64,000 nt of DNA from CADEEN01 sp963783785 (GTDB taxonomy: Bacteria; Pseudomonadota; Gammaproteobacteria; Burkholderiales; Burkholderiaceae_C), in the NCBI GenBank assembly GCA_963783785.1, contig CAWAOQ010000019.1, positions 30,687-94,686 of the forward strand, written 5' to 3'. Below are positions 29,976 through 39,689 of this stretch, one piece after another (within the stretch, counting starts at the first letter, position 1; every line of letters starts with the position of its first letter). The notes beneath the pieces were generated by a model, which had not been told where the DNA came from, did not search any database, and saw only the letters and a list, made by a program, of their open reading frames with translations. Made by a program: the position numbers and the translations under genes.

Positions 29976-31106
29976 ATGGCGGGTCCGGACACGCTCGGCC
30001 TGCTGCTGCAGGGCGTCGCGAACGTCACGCCGCAGTCGGTGGTGATGATCGGGGTGGCGTGCGTGCTGCTGTACCTGGGCATCGTCAGGCGCTACGAACC
30101 CCTGCTGCTGTTGCCGATCGGCGCCGGCTGCCTGCTCGCCAACCTGCCGCTGTCGCCGCTGATCGCCGACGACGGCATGCTGCGCGTGCTCTACGACATG
30201 GGCATCCGCAACGAACTCTTCCCGTTGCTGATCTTCATCGGCATCGGTGCGCTCACCGACTTCGGGCCGCTGCTGGAGAACCCGCGCCTGGTGCTGCTGG
30301 GTGCGGCCGGCCAGTTCGGCATCTTCCTGACGCTGCTGCTGGCGCTGGCGCTCGGCTTCACGCGGCCCGAAGCGGCATCGATCGGCATCATCGGTGCGAT
30401 CGACGGGCCGACCTCGATCTACGTCAGCGGCCTGCTCGCGCCACACCTGCTGGGGCCGATCACGGTGGCCGCGTACAGCTACATGTCGCTGGTGCCGATC
30501 CTGCTGCCGCCGATCATGCGGTTGCTGACCACGCAAAAGGAGCGGCGCATCCGCATGCCGTACAGCCAGCGCACGATCAGCCGCCGCACGCGGATCCTGT
30601 TCCCGATCGTCGTGACGCTGCTGGTGGGCACGCTGGTGCCGTTTGCCACGCCCTTGATCGGCATGCTGATGCTCGGCAACCTGATGAAGGAATCGGGCGT
30701 CGTCGAACGCCTGACGCAGGCCTCGGCGCAGGAGATCGCCAACACCGTGACACTGTTCCTCGGCCTGGCGATCGGCTCGACGATGGTCGGCGCCGAGTTC
30801 CTCAAGCCGAGCACGCTGGCGATCCTGGTGCTGGGCATCGTCGCGTTCACCGTCGACGGCATCGCCGGCGTGCTGTTCGCCAAGCTGCTCAACGTCGCGA
30901 GCGGCGGCAAGGTCAACCCGCTGGTCGGTGCGGCCGGCATCAGCGCCTTCCCGATGGCTGCGCGCGTGGTGCAGAAGGTCGCGCAGGAAGAGGATTTCGA
31001 GAACTTCCTGCTGATGCACGCGATGGGCGCCAACGCCGCCGGGCAGGTGGCCAGCGTGGTCGCGGGCGGCGTGCTGCTGGCGCTGATGGGGGCGGGTGGG
31101 TCTTGA
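29976..31106 (+). CDS. mmdB: Sodium ion-translocating decarboxylase beta subunit
   Basis: A 376-residue integral membrane protein with nine or more hydrophobic segments that decarboxylates carboxybiotin and pumps Na+ outward. The sodium-site regions of the OadB/MmdB family are recognisable: IIGAIDGPTSIYVSG (with the key Asp), VAAYSYMSLVP, and the C-terminal MHAMGANAAGQVASVVAGG. It is the last gene of frdCAB-mmdADCB. After the stop about 105 bases are unassigned and then palindrome copy B begins. Confidence 0.93.
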   Translation: MAGPDTLGLLLQGVANVTPQSVVMIGVACVLLYLGIVRRYEPLLLLPIGAGCLLANLPLSPLIADDGMLRVLYDMGIRNELFPLLIFIGIGALTDFGPLLENPRLVLLGAAGQFGIFLTLLLALALGFTRPEAASIGIIGAIDGPTSIYVSGLLAPHLLGPITVAAYSYMSLVPILLPPIMRLLTTQKERRIRMPYSQRTISRRTRILFPIVVTLLVGTLVPFATPLIGMLMLGNLMKESGVVERLTQASAQEIANTVTLFLGLAIGSTMVGAEFLKPSTLAILVLGIVAFTVDGIAGVLFAKLLNVASGGKVNPLVGAAGISAFPMAARVVQKVAQEEDFENFLLMHAMGANAAGQVASVVAGGVLLALMGAGGS

Positions 31107-31211
31107 TCCGGGTTGCCGTTCCCGCGGTCGGTGTGCGAGGGCGCGCAGCGGACTGGGCTTGGTCCGTTGTGGACGCTTGCCTGGCGTGGCTTGTTCGAAG
31201 GATTGAGGTTC

Positions 31212-31643
31212 GCGTTGCTTGCCGGGTCCCGGCCCGGCGGGCGGGTAACTTTCATTTGCGTGGGCCAAATGAAAGTCACCAAAGCAAAGGCCCTCAATGC
31301 AACACCTTTCATGCGTTCTGCACGCTGCGGAAACCCGGCCCAGCGGGCCACTTTGAACCCGCGCGGCACATCGAACCCGCCGCGCACTCGGCGGCGCGGG
31401 CCTCGCAAAGCCTCGCCCGCGCAGATTCGCTGGATCCCCGGCCAAAGCGCAGCGAGGCCGCGTCGAGCGAGCCGCCGGTTCGATGTGCGGCGGTGGCTTC
31501 CAGGTGGCCCGCCGGGCCGGGTGTGCGAGGCGCGAAGAACGAGCTGAGAGGTTTTGCATTCAGCCCCTTTGCTTTGGTGACTTTCATTTGGGGCCGCAAA
31601 TGAAAGCCACCCGCCTGCCGGGCCGGGACCCGGCAAGCAACGC
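31212..31643. repeat. ~432-bp long imperfect palindrome, copy B
   Basis: The second copy of the element at 21591-22021, in the same orientation and alignable over its whole length with one base difference in size. Its terminal inverted repeats match at 43 of 46 positions and end in GCGTTGCTTGCCGGGTCCCG on both strands. Inner hairpins of CTTTCATTTG/CAAATGAAAG lie near each end. It again sits between convergent genes (mmdB and the acyl-reductase-like gene). No ORF in it looks like a gene. The remaining 100 bases up to the next stop codon at 31745 hold nothing I recognise. Confidence 0.88.
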
Positions 31644-31744
31644 AAACCATCACTCGGCTCGAAGAGAGCCACTGCCCACGCACGCGACGGGCCGGATCCA
31701 GGGGCGGCGCGTCCTGCCGAAGGATCGCGTGCGTCGGGCCGACT

Positions 31745-33866
31745 TCAGCCTGCGCTCGCCCGCGTCGCCGGCCGTGCCTTCTTCGCCGCGACCGCCTTGA
31801 CCGGCGCGCTTCGCACCTTGCGCCGCGACGAGGTCCGCTTGGCGCGCGCCGCGAGCGCCAGTTCGCGCACGCGCTCGATGTCCTCGTCGCTGAACACGCC
31901 GTTGACGCCCGAGATCGCGGCCAGCTTCATGCCGTGCTTGAGGCCGAGCTTGTAGATCTCGCGCACCTTTTCCCACTCGATCGCGCGGCCGACGGTGAAG
32001 GTCTCGAAGCGGCCTTCGAGCGCCAGCACGATGGTCTCGGCCAGGCAGGCGTAGACCACGTTCTTGGGCAGGCCGATGTTCTTCATCGACACGTCGCTGG
32101 GCAACTGGATCTCGCCGGATTCGATCACCAGCACGTCGGGCCGCTTGGCCACCTCCTCGGGCGGCAGGTCGAGCGGCCGGGCCACGTCGGTGATCACGCA
32201 GCCGGGCTTGACCTTCATGATGTCGAGCACCTTCTTGCCCGCACCGGAGGTGGCGGTGACGATCATGTCCATGTCGGCGATGTGCGTGTCGGCCCGCGCC
32301 GACAGCACCACTTTCGCGTCGGGCGTCTGCTGCAGGATCGACTCCTTCAGTGCCAGCAGCTTGGCGGTTTCTGGCGACACCAGGGTCACCTCCTCGGCGG
32401 CGCGCACCAGCAAGCCGCGAACAGGCGGCGCCGATCGAGCCGGTGGCTCCGACCACCATGGCCTTGAACTTCACGCGCTCCTTGCCTTTGGGCGGTGGCA
32501 GCAGCTTCATGCGCAGCAGCGCGTCATGCGCCGCCCACAACGCGCCCGAGGCGCTGTAGCTGTTGCCGGTCGTGATCGGCAGCGAGGCTCGCTTGGCCAC
32601 CGTGGCCCCGGCATCGCCGACCACCTTGGTGAAGGCGCCCAGGCCCATGATCTGCGCGCCCAGGCGCTTGGCCATGTCGGCCGCGGCGAGCAGCCGGCGG
32701 TAAGTGAACTCCGGGCCGTGGTTCATGATCTCCTTGGGCGTGCCACCGACCGAGATCAGCCAGCCTTCGGCCTCGACGCCAGTCGGCGACTTGATGCCTT
32801 CGACCTTGCAGTAGACGAACGGCGGCGCATAGGCCATGACCTTTTCGATCGAATCCATCAGCAGCGGCGGCGACACGCGCGACAGCATCTCGATCGGCTT
32901 GATGATCTTGAAGTACTCCTGCGACAGCGGGTGGATCACGAAGGCGAAGCGGTTGACGCGCCTGAAGCCGTTCGGGTAGAGGATGCGCGGCGCCATCTGC
33001 AACTCGGTGATGATCTCGAGGATGTCGTCCTCGAGGATGTCGTCCGGCGCCTTGCCGGTGGCCGCGAGGATCATCGCGTCGAGCATGTCGGGGCCGAGCA
33101 CATGGCCGGCAAGCACCGGCGAGGCGTCGATCACCATGTTGACGCCGTTGTCCTTGAAGCGCGCGAGGCGCTCGTCGTTGACGTTGCTGGTGATGATCGT
33201 CTTGCCGGCCAGGGCCTCGAGGTCGAAATCGTCGAGTTCGTGCACCGGTGCCACCACCATGGTGGCCTTCTGCATCGCCTTGCCGAGAACGAAGCGCGTC
33301 CAGCGCTTGAGCAGTGCGGCCGGGATCGCCCGCGGCGGCGTCCAGTCGGACACGTAGTGCGCGCCGCTGGCATACAGGCCCAGCGCGTCCAGCGAGGTCA
33401 GCAGCTTGGGTACGCCGAGCTGCAGCAGCGGGTCGGCGAACAGCAGGTTCTCGGTGTACTCCGACATCGACATCGCCAGCTTGTAGTTCGACATGCCGGA
33501 GAAGAACAGCACATTGGCGTTGTCGAAGTAGTGGCCCAGCTCGGTCTGGGTGTGGCGCACCGCCCACTCGAGGAAGATGTCCGCCAGCCGCGCCCCGGTG
33601 GTCACCGGGACGCGCGTGGCGATCTTGCGCAGGCGGGCGCTGTCGGCTTCGATCAGTCGCTGCGCGCCGATGCGGTAGCTGTCCTTGACGACGCCCAGCC
33701 CGATCGCATCGGCGTGCTGGTCCCAGTGCTTGAGCAGCTTGGCGGCGCGGGAGATGCTGCCGTCCGTGCCCAGGCGTTGCACGTGCAACTTCTGGCCCAG
33801 GAAGGGCGTGGTGAACTCGAAATCCTGGCTCTTCGATCCCAGGCTGATGCTGATCACGGTCTTCAT
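31745..33866 (-). CDS. Acyl-ACP reductase-like protein (AAR/COG5322) with large N-terminal extension, one frameshift
   Basis: About 706 residues. Residues ~310-675 resemble cyanobacterial acyl-ACP reductase, which makes fatty aldehyde: FAFVIHPLS at the start, GLGAFTKVVGDAG, the TTGNSYSASGALWAAHDA segment, the NAD(P) fold AMVVGATGSIGAACSR, and VVYACLAETIVLALEG, whose Cys matches the catalytic Cys of AAR (ACFAES). The first ~310 residues (MKTVISISLGSKSQDFEF onward) form a separate domain I do not recognise. The last ~30 residues are Lys/Arg/Ala-rich. The frame changes near 32414; removing one G gives SRLLVRAAEEVTL. It starts 40 bases from, and divergent to, the iron alcohol dehydrogenase. Another aldehyde- or acyl-handling dehydrogenase role is possible. 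Confidence 0.75.
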
Positions 33867-33906
33867 GCTGAACTTGCGGCAGAGTGGGGTGCATTGATGA
33901 TGGAGG

Positions 33907-35252
33907 ATGAACGTGATCGCGAACTTGATCAGCGACATGGCGCGTGCATATGCGCTGCCCGGAGTGAAGCGCGCCGCTGGCTTGGTGACGCGGCTGCTGC
34001 CGATACCGCAGCCGACCATGCTGGTCGGCCCGGGTGCCAGCGCCCGCCTGGGCCAGGCGATCGGCAGCTTCGGCCACCACAAGGTTCTGCTCGTCACCGA
34101 TGCGGTGATCGGCGAAGCTGGGCCTGACGGCGGGGCTGACCGATGAGCTGAAGGCCAGCGGCACCGAGTGGGTGGTCTTCGACGATGTCACGCCCGACGC
34201 ACCGATTCCGGTCATCGAGCGGGGCATCGAGCGGTACCGAACCGCGGGCTGCGATGCGATCGTCGCCTTCGGCGGGGGCTCGGTGATGGACGCAGCCAAG
34301 ACGATCGGGCTGGCCGCCGCCAACCGCAAGCATCCGCGCGAACTGGTCGGCTATTTCAGCGGCCGCCACGCGCCGCCGCCGATCTACGCGGTGCCGACCA
34401 CCGCCGGGACGGGTTCCGAAGTGACCGTCGCGGCGGTGATCTCAGACCCTGAACACCACCGCAAGCTCGTCATCGCCGACACCCGCATCGTGCCGCGGAT
34501 GGCCGCGCTCGACCCGTGCCTGATGACCGGTCTGCCGCCCGCCATCACGGCGGCCACCGGCATGGATGCGCTGACCCACGCGGTCGAGGCCTACATCGGC
34601 CACTGGGGCACCGCCTTCAGCGACCGCATGGCGCTTTCCGCGGTGGGCATGATCTACAAGAACCTGCCGCTCGCCTTCGCCGACGGCCAGGACCTGGCGG
34701 CGCGCGAGAACATGGCGCTGGCGTCGACCTACGCCGGGCTGGCCTTCACGCGCGCCAACGTCGGCAACGTGCACGCCATCGCGCACCAGTTGGGCGGCCT
34801 GTACCACACCCCGCATGGCCTGGCCAACGCGATCATGCTGGCGCCCGTGCTGCGTTTCTATGGCCCGACGATCCAGGCCAAGCTGGCGCTGCTTGCGGTG
34901 CATGCCCGCGTCGCCCGGGCGAGCGAGCCCGAGGCGCGGCGGGCACGAGAAGTTCATCGATTCCATCGAGGCGATGAACCGGTCGATGGCGATTCCGCAA
35001 GTGCTGGAGGCGCTGCGCGAGAAGGACATTGCGGCGCTGGCCAAGGCCGCGTGCTGGGAGGCCGACACCAACTACCCGGTGCCGCGCACGATGTCGCAAG
35101 CGGAATGCGAGGCACTGTTGCGGGCCGTCCTGCCGAAGCCGGCCACATGCCGGCGTGCCGTCGCGCAAGAGGCCGGCAGCGGCCAAGGTGCCGGCGCGCA
35201 AGGCGACACCGACCCGGCGCGCGGGGGCCAGGGCCGCAGCACCGCCCGCTAG
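33907..35252 (+). CDS. Iron-containing alcohol dehydrogenase, two frameshifts
   Basis: About 447 residues of a group III (Fe-dependent) alcohol dehydrogenase that interconverts aldehydes and alcohols with NAD(P)H. Motifs: FGGGSVMDAAKTIGL, PTTAGTGSEVT, and the metal-binding TGMDALTHAVEAYI and HAIAHQLGGLYHTPHG. Two single-base insertions must be removed, near 34115 (giving VIGELGLTAGLTDE) and near 34937 (giving EAGGHEKFIDSIEA). The start may be GTG 33913, which is better spaced from GGAGG (33902-33906) than ATG 33907. The last ~35 residues are uncertain: from about 35145 the +1 frame reads a Lys/Arg/Pro/Ala-rich tail like that of its divergent neighbour. Context suggests fatty aldehyde as a substrate. 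Confidence 0.85.
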
Positions 35253-35300
35253 CGGTCGGTTCGGTGGCGTTTGCGGCGCTGGGCAGGCCGCAAGGCCGGT

Positions 35301-37389
35301 TCAACGCCGTTCGGTGCCCGGCTGGCTGTCGTCCTGGCGCCCATCGGGCACCGCAGGCGTTGGTGCAGGTTCGCGCGCGCCGCTTCCCGCTGCCACCATC
35401 ACGCCGCCGACCTGGCGCGCCAGCCGGCCCAGGTCCTCGACCAGGCTCGGTATCTCGACCGGCGGCACCTGGTTGACCTTGGCGGTGAATTCGATCGTGC
35501 GGCTCTCCCTGCTGCCGAGAACGCTGCGCGTCGTCAACAGACGGAAGTGCGGCGTCTCCAGGCGCTGCGATTCGGGCTCTTCGCTGAGCGCCGTGCCGTC
35601 GGGCCAGGCCATGTCGACGCGGTAGTGGAAGGTGGCGGGAAATGACGGCACGGCCAGCGGAAAGCGGCGCGCCAGCCGCTGCGGCAGCACGATGGCGTCG
35701 CCCAGGCTCGGCGCGAACGGGACTCCCCACTGTTCGCCGGCCGCGCGGGCCAGCCTCGGCACCGCGAAGCTGGCGTTCAGCGTCAATTGGTTGAGGCGGC
35801 GATCGTCGCTCAGCCGCGGCTCGCCGACCAGGCGGCTGCCGGCGTACTGCTGCAGGTAGCCCGCGGAAACGAAGCGGCGCAATTCGGCCGGATCCATGCG
35901 CTGCAGCGACATGCGCAGTGTCTCGGCGTTGAGACCGAACCACCGGATCTCGACCTCGAGCTGACCTTCGTCACCGAAGCGCGCGAGGCTCAGGCGCTCG
36001 TGCAACTGGTTGCGAAAGATCTCCGCCCGGTTCGGCGAACGCACGATCACCAGATCCTGCGTGCGCGGCATCGACCGGCAGCACCGCGGCCTCTTCGAGG
36101 CGCTGGCCCATCCGCGACAGCATGCCGGCCTGTCCGTGGCGCGTCGGGTCGAGGTAGTACTCGCGCCCGGCCAGCCTGGCCTGCACGATCACGTGGTCGA
36201 AGACCTCGGGCGCCGGCAGCATCGACGCCGGGCCGCTGCGGGTCGACAGCGATGCCAGCACCGGCCGCGCCTCGATCCCCAGCTCGCGCAGCATGCGCGC
36301 CAGCAGCAGGGCCTTGTCCTTGCAGTCGCCGTAGCCGCGCTGCAGCACCACCGCCGGCAGCTGCGGGCGCATCGCGCATGGGCCCACGGCCACCGACCAA
36401 TGCCGAATCTCGGTCTGCACCCACTGCAGGGCCTGCGATGCCTGTTCTTCCGGGTCCGACAGCGCGCGCAGACCGGCCATCACCGGGGCCATCTCGTCGG
36501 GCAGGGGTGCGTCGGTCGGGAACAGCTTCAGCGCCCACCGTGCGACCTCGTTCCAGTCCGCGTACTCGCTGAACTGCAGGCTCCGCATCGGCTCGATGTC
36601 CGGCGGCGTCATCGGCTCGACGCCAGCGGCAGCCAGATCGCGCGCCTCGAAGCGCAGGCGCCGGAGCCCGGATGCGACCGTCTCGGTCGGGGCCGGTCCG
36701 TCGCCGCCCGCGCCACCGTACCAGCGCCAGAGAATCCGTCGCTCCGTCGGCACCACCAATGTGACGCGGCGCAGCAAGATCGGATAGGGCTGCTCCCAGG
36801 ACACTCGCTGCGAGTAGCGCGCACTGAGGGTCGGGTTCTCACCGACGATCGAGTGCACCACCTGCAACGTGTCGCCGGCGCGCACGCCGGGCAGCACGAT
36901 CGACGCGGTGATCACGCCGCTGTAGAGACCCTCCTCGAGCTTGGCTTCGCGCTGCAGGAAGCGCACCGGCGCCGTACGCGTGTGGTCGATGGTCTGCTTG
37001 CCGCGCAGGATCAGCACCTTGTGCAGCAGCAGCCGCTCGAATTGCGGATTGAATTCCAGCGCCAACTGGCCGATCTCGGCCAGCGCACTGGCGTCGTTGA
37101 CCTGCACCACCCGGTTCGTCAGCCGGATCGGCGGCGAGCCGGGCTGGAGGTGGGTATCGACCATGCGCACGACGATCGGCCTGCGGCTTGCCTGGGGCGG
37201 TGCCGGTGGCGGCGCCTGCAAATCGGCCCAGGCGGGCACCGCCGCTGCGCGAACGAATGCCTTTTCGGCGCTCGCGATCTCCTGCAGCGGGCTGTCTTGC
37301 GCGTCGGCGGATGCTGGCCGGTCGGCGGCCGCCGTAGCCGATGTCCAGGCCACCAGCAGCACACAGAGCAAGCGGGCTGGCCATCGCAT
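35301..37389 (-). CDS. Secreted DUF3857/transglutaminase-like protein, one frameshift
   Basis: About 695 residues starting with a signal peptide (MRWPARLLCVLLVAWTSATAAA). A DUF3857-like beta-rich domain follows (VRFLQREAKLEEGLYSG, LPGVRAGDTLQVVHSI), then a papain-like transglutaminase fold with the catalytic Cys in QRGYGDCKDKALLLARMLRELG and His in PEVFDHVIVQARL and Asp in YYLDPTRHGQ. The C-terminal ~230 residues are beta-rich. Reading shifts by one base near 36068 (VLPVDA then RTQDLVIVRSPN). The ATG was chosen at the signal peptide; the ORF extends upstream without conserved sequence. Such proteins are periplasmic, and their substrate is unknown. Confidence 0.82.
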
Positions 37390-37616
37390 GTGCAGACACT
37401 CGGTGAGGCGTTTGCCGCAACCGTATGCCAACTTGCCGGCAGCGGTGGTGCGCTGGGTCAAGGGCGCGACACCATCGCGGTCACGCAGCAGAGTTGATGA
37501 AGTTGCCCGTTCCATGCCGCCGCAGGATCGATTTCGCTGCCCTTTTGTGCGAGGTCAAATTTATTGCAGGCCCGCGGTGTAGTGTGGCCCGCTCGAACTC
37601 CAACCGGGGGAGTGCG

Positions 37617-38039
37617 GTGTACGGTCAGCGTACCGGAGATGTGATGAAGCGCGAGCGGCTGCTCACGGCCTCGTCGAAGGCGACGGTGAGCGAGGCTGCG
37701 CGCCTGATGGCCGGTCAGCGAGTCAGTGCCGTCGTGGTGGTCGACGACGGCGTGCTGGCCGGCATCTTCACCGAACGGGATGCCGTGTTCCGGGTCATCG
37801 CGCTGGGGCGCGACCCGCTGACCACCCACCTGTGCGACGTGATGACGCGCGACCCGGTGACGGTCGATCCCGAACGCACCTTCGGTCATGCGCTGCAGCA
37901 GATGCACGCCCACGGCGTGCGCCACATGCCGGTGGTCGCGGACGGCAAGCCGGTGGGCATCGTGACCGCGCGTGACGCGCTGGATCCTGAGCTCGAGGAG
38001 TTCGTCGCCGAGGCCCGGCGCCGCGAGGCGATCCGCTAG
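37617..38039 (+). CDS. Two-CBS-domain protein
   Basis: A 140-residue protein made of a pair of CBS domains (VSEAARLMAGQRVSAVVVVDDGVLAGIFTERD and THLCDVMTRDPVTVDPERTFGHAL...GKPVGIVTARD), which bind adenosine nucleotides and sense energy state. No other domain is attached, so it would act on a partner protein. The start is GTG at 37617, with GGGGGAG about seven bases upstream; the later ATG at 37644 would cut into the first domain. It converges with the antiporter gene, four bases apart. Confidence 0.88.
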   Translation: MYGQRTGDVMKRERLLTASSKATVSEAARLMAGQRVSAVVVVDDGVLAGIFTERDAVFRVIALGRDPLTTHLCDVMTRDPVTVDPERTFGHALQQMHAHGVRHMPVVADGKPVGIVTARDALDPELEEFVAEARRREAIR

Positions 38040-38043
38040 GGGC

Positions 38044-39657
38044 TTATCCGCGCAGCGGGCTCGCCGACGACAGCATCTCGCGTTCGTCGAGCTCTTCTTC
38101 GATGAGGCGCAGCGTTTCGTCGTTGATCGCGTTCTGCGCATGCAGCCGATACAGGCATTCGCGTTCGGCGCCGATGGCCACCAGTCGCAGGCGCCGGGCG
38201 GTCGAGATGTGCTCGGCGCGTGCAGCGGCGACGCTCGGGCCGCCTTCGCGCAACGCAATCTTGTCCTCGTAGCGATGGATCAGCTGCAGCGCGAACGCGT
38301 ACTCGTCGGGGTCGGTGAGTGTGGGCAGCACCGGCTGCACCGCGGCGATGCCCGCTCGCGCAATCGCCACACGCGCGGCGTTCTCCTCCGGCAAATCGGC
38401 CGCTTCGCTGAGGGGCCGCAGGGTGCGGATCAGCCACGGCAGCGGGATGCCATTGAGGATCAGCGTCAGCACGATCGTCGCCGCCGCGAGGAACACCACC
38501 AACTCGCGCTCGGGGATCGCGGTGCCCGTCTGCGTCATCAGGGGCACCGACAGTGCCGTCGCGAGCGTGACGGATCCGCGCACCGCTGCCCACGCGATGA
38601 GGAAATTGCGGCGCCTGTCGGGTCCGGTCCGCGGCCCTGCCCAGCCCCACTGCAGCCTGAACCGCACATGGGCCGAGGCCCACACCCAGCCGATCCTGAG
38701 CGCCATCAGCAACAGCCACAGCGACGCGGCCAGCATCGCGAGCCACGCCGGGTCGTAGTGGCCGACCGCCTCCAGCATGTGGCGCAGCTGCAGGCCCAGC
38801 AGCACGAACACCAGGCCGTTGAAGAGGTAGGAGATCATCCGCCACACCTCGCGGGCGTGGCGCCGCCCGTCCACCGACAGGCCCGCGACTTCCTTGCCGC
38901 CGGCCCACAGCCCTGCGATCACGACGGCCAGGATGCCGGACACATGCAGCGCCTCGGCGGCCAGATAGGCGGCATAGGGAACGAGGATCGTCAGCAGTGT
39001 CTGCAACACCGGATCGTCGACACCGACGACGATCAGGTGCTCGCGCAGCCGCCGCCCGAGCCACTCGACGATGACGCCCACGACCACACCGCCTCCCGAC
39101 AGCAGGACGAATTGTGTGACCACCTCGGTGGTCGAGATGTGTGCGGCCGCGGCCGCGGCGGCGACCGCGAGCTTGAAGCTCACCAGCCCGGTGGCGTCGT
39201 TGAGCAGGCTCTCGGCATTGATGATGTGCGAGACACGGTGCGGCAATGGCAACCCGGCGGTGGTGGCCACGGTGGCCACCGCGTCGGTCGGCGTGACGAT
39301 GGCGCCGAGCATGAACGCCACCGCCAGCGGCATCGCCGGCACCAGCCAGTGGATGAAGTAGCCGACCACCACCACCGTGAGCACCACCAGCCCCAGCGCC
39401 AGCAGCAGCACGGGGCGCAGCACGTGCAGCAGGTCGCGTCGGGGCAGCAGCCTTGCATCGGCGAACAGCAGTGGCGGAATGAAGAGCAGCAGGAACACGT
39501 CCGGATCGACATCGATGCGGTCGAGCCCGGGCAGCCACGACGCGGCCGCGCCGACGATGACCAGGAAGATCGGCAGGCCGATGCGTGTCCAGCGCACCAA
39601 TGCACCGCCGACGGCGGTGATCAGCAGCAGCACGAGGGTCAGCTGGATGACGGCCAT
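38044..39657 (-). CDS. CPA1-family Na+/H+ antiporter
   Basis: A 537-residue inner-membrane antiporter with about twelve transmembrane segments and a ~120-residue cytoplasmic C-terminal tail. Family landmarks are FLLLFIPPLLFADA, AFMLGAIVTPTDAVA, the ion-binding region SLLNDATGLVSFK (conserved ND), and WAAVRGSVTLATALSVP. It resembles YjcE/NhaP-type exchangers. Its presence 30 bases after the ferredoxin-tailed gene may be coincidence, but a sodium exchanger near a sodium-pumping decarboxylase would help couple Na+ and H+ gradients. Confidence 0.92.
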   Translation of the reverse strand: MAVIQLTLVLLLITAVGGALVRWTRIGLPIFLVIVGAAASWLPGLDRIDVDPDVFLLLFIPPLLFADARLLPRRDLLHVLRPVLLLALGLVVLTVVVVGYFIHWLVPAMPLAVAFMLGAIVTPTDAVATVATTAGLPLPHRVSHIINAESLLNDATGLVSFKLAVAAAAAAAHISTTEVVTQFVLLSGGGVVVGVIVEWLGRRLREHLIVVGVDDPVLQTLLTILVPYAAYLAAEALHVSGILAVVIAGLWAGGKEVAGLSVDGRRHAREVWRMISYLFNGLVFVLLGLQLRHMLEAVGHYDPAWLAMLAASLWLLLMALRIGWVWASAHVRFRLQWGWAGPRTGPDRRRNFLIAWAAVRGSVTLATALSVPLMTQTGTAIPERELVVFLAAATIVLTLILNGIPLPWLIRTLRPLSEAADLPEENAARVAIARAGIAAVQPVLPTLTDPDEYAFALQLIHRYEDKIALREGGPSVAAARAEHISTARRLRLVAIGAERECLYRLHAQNAINDETLRLIEEELDEREMLSSASPLRG

Positions 39658-39689
39658 CGCGTCACGGCTTGCTGGCCGCGACCGGCCGG

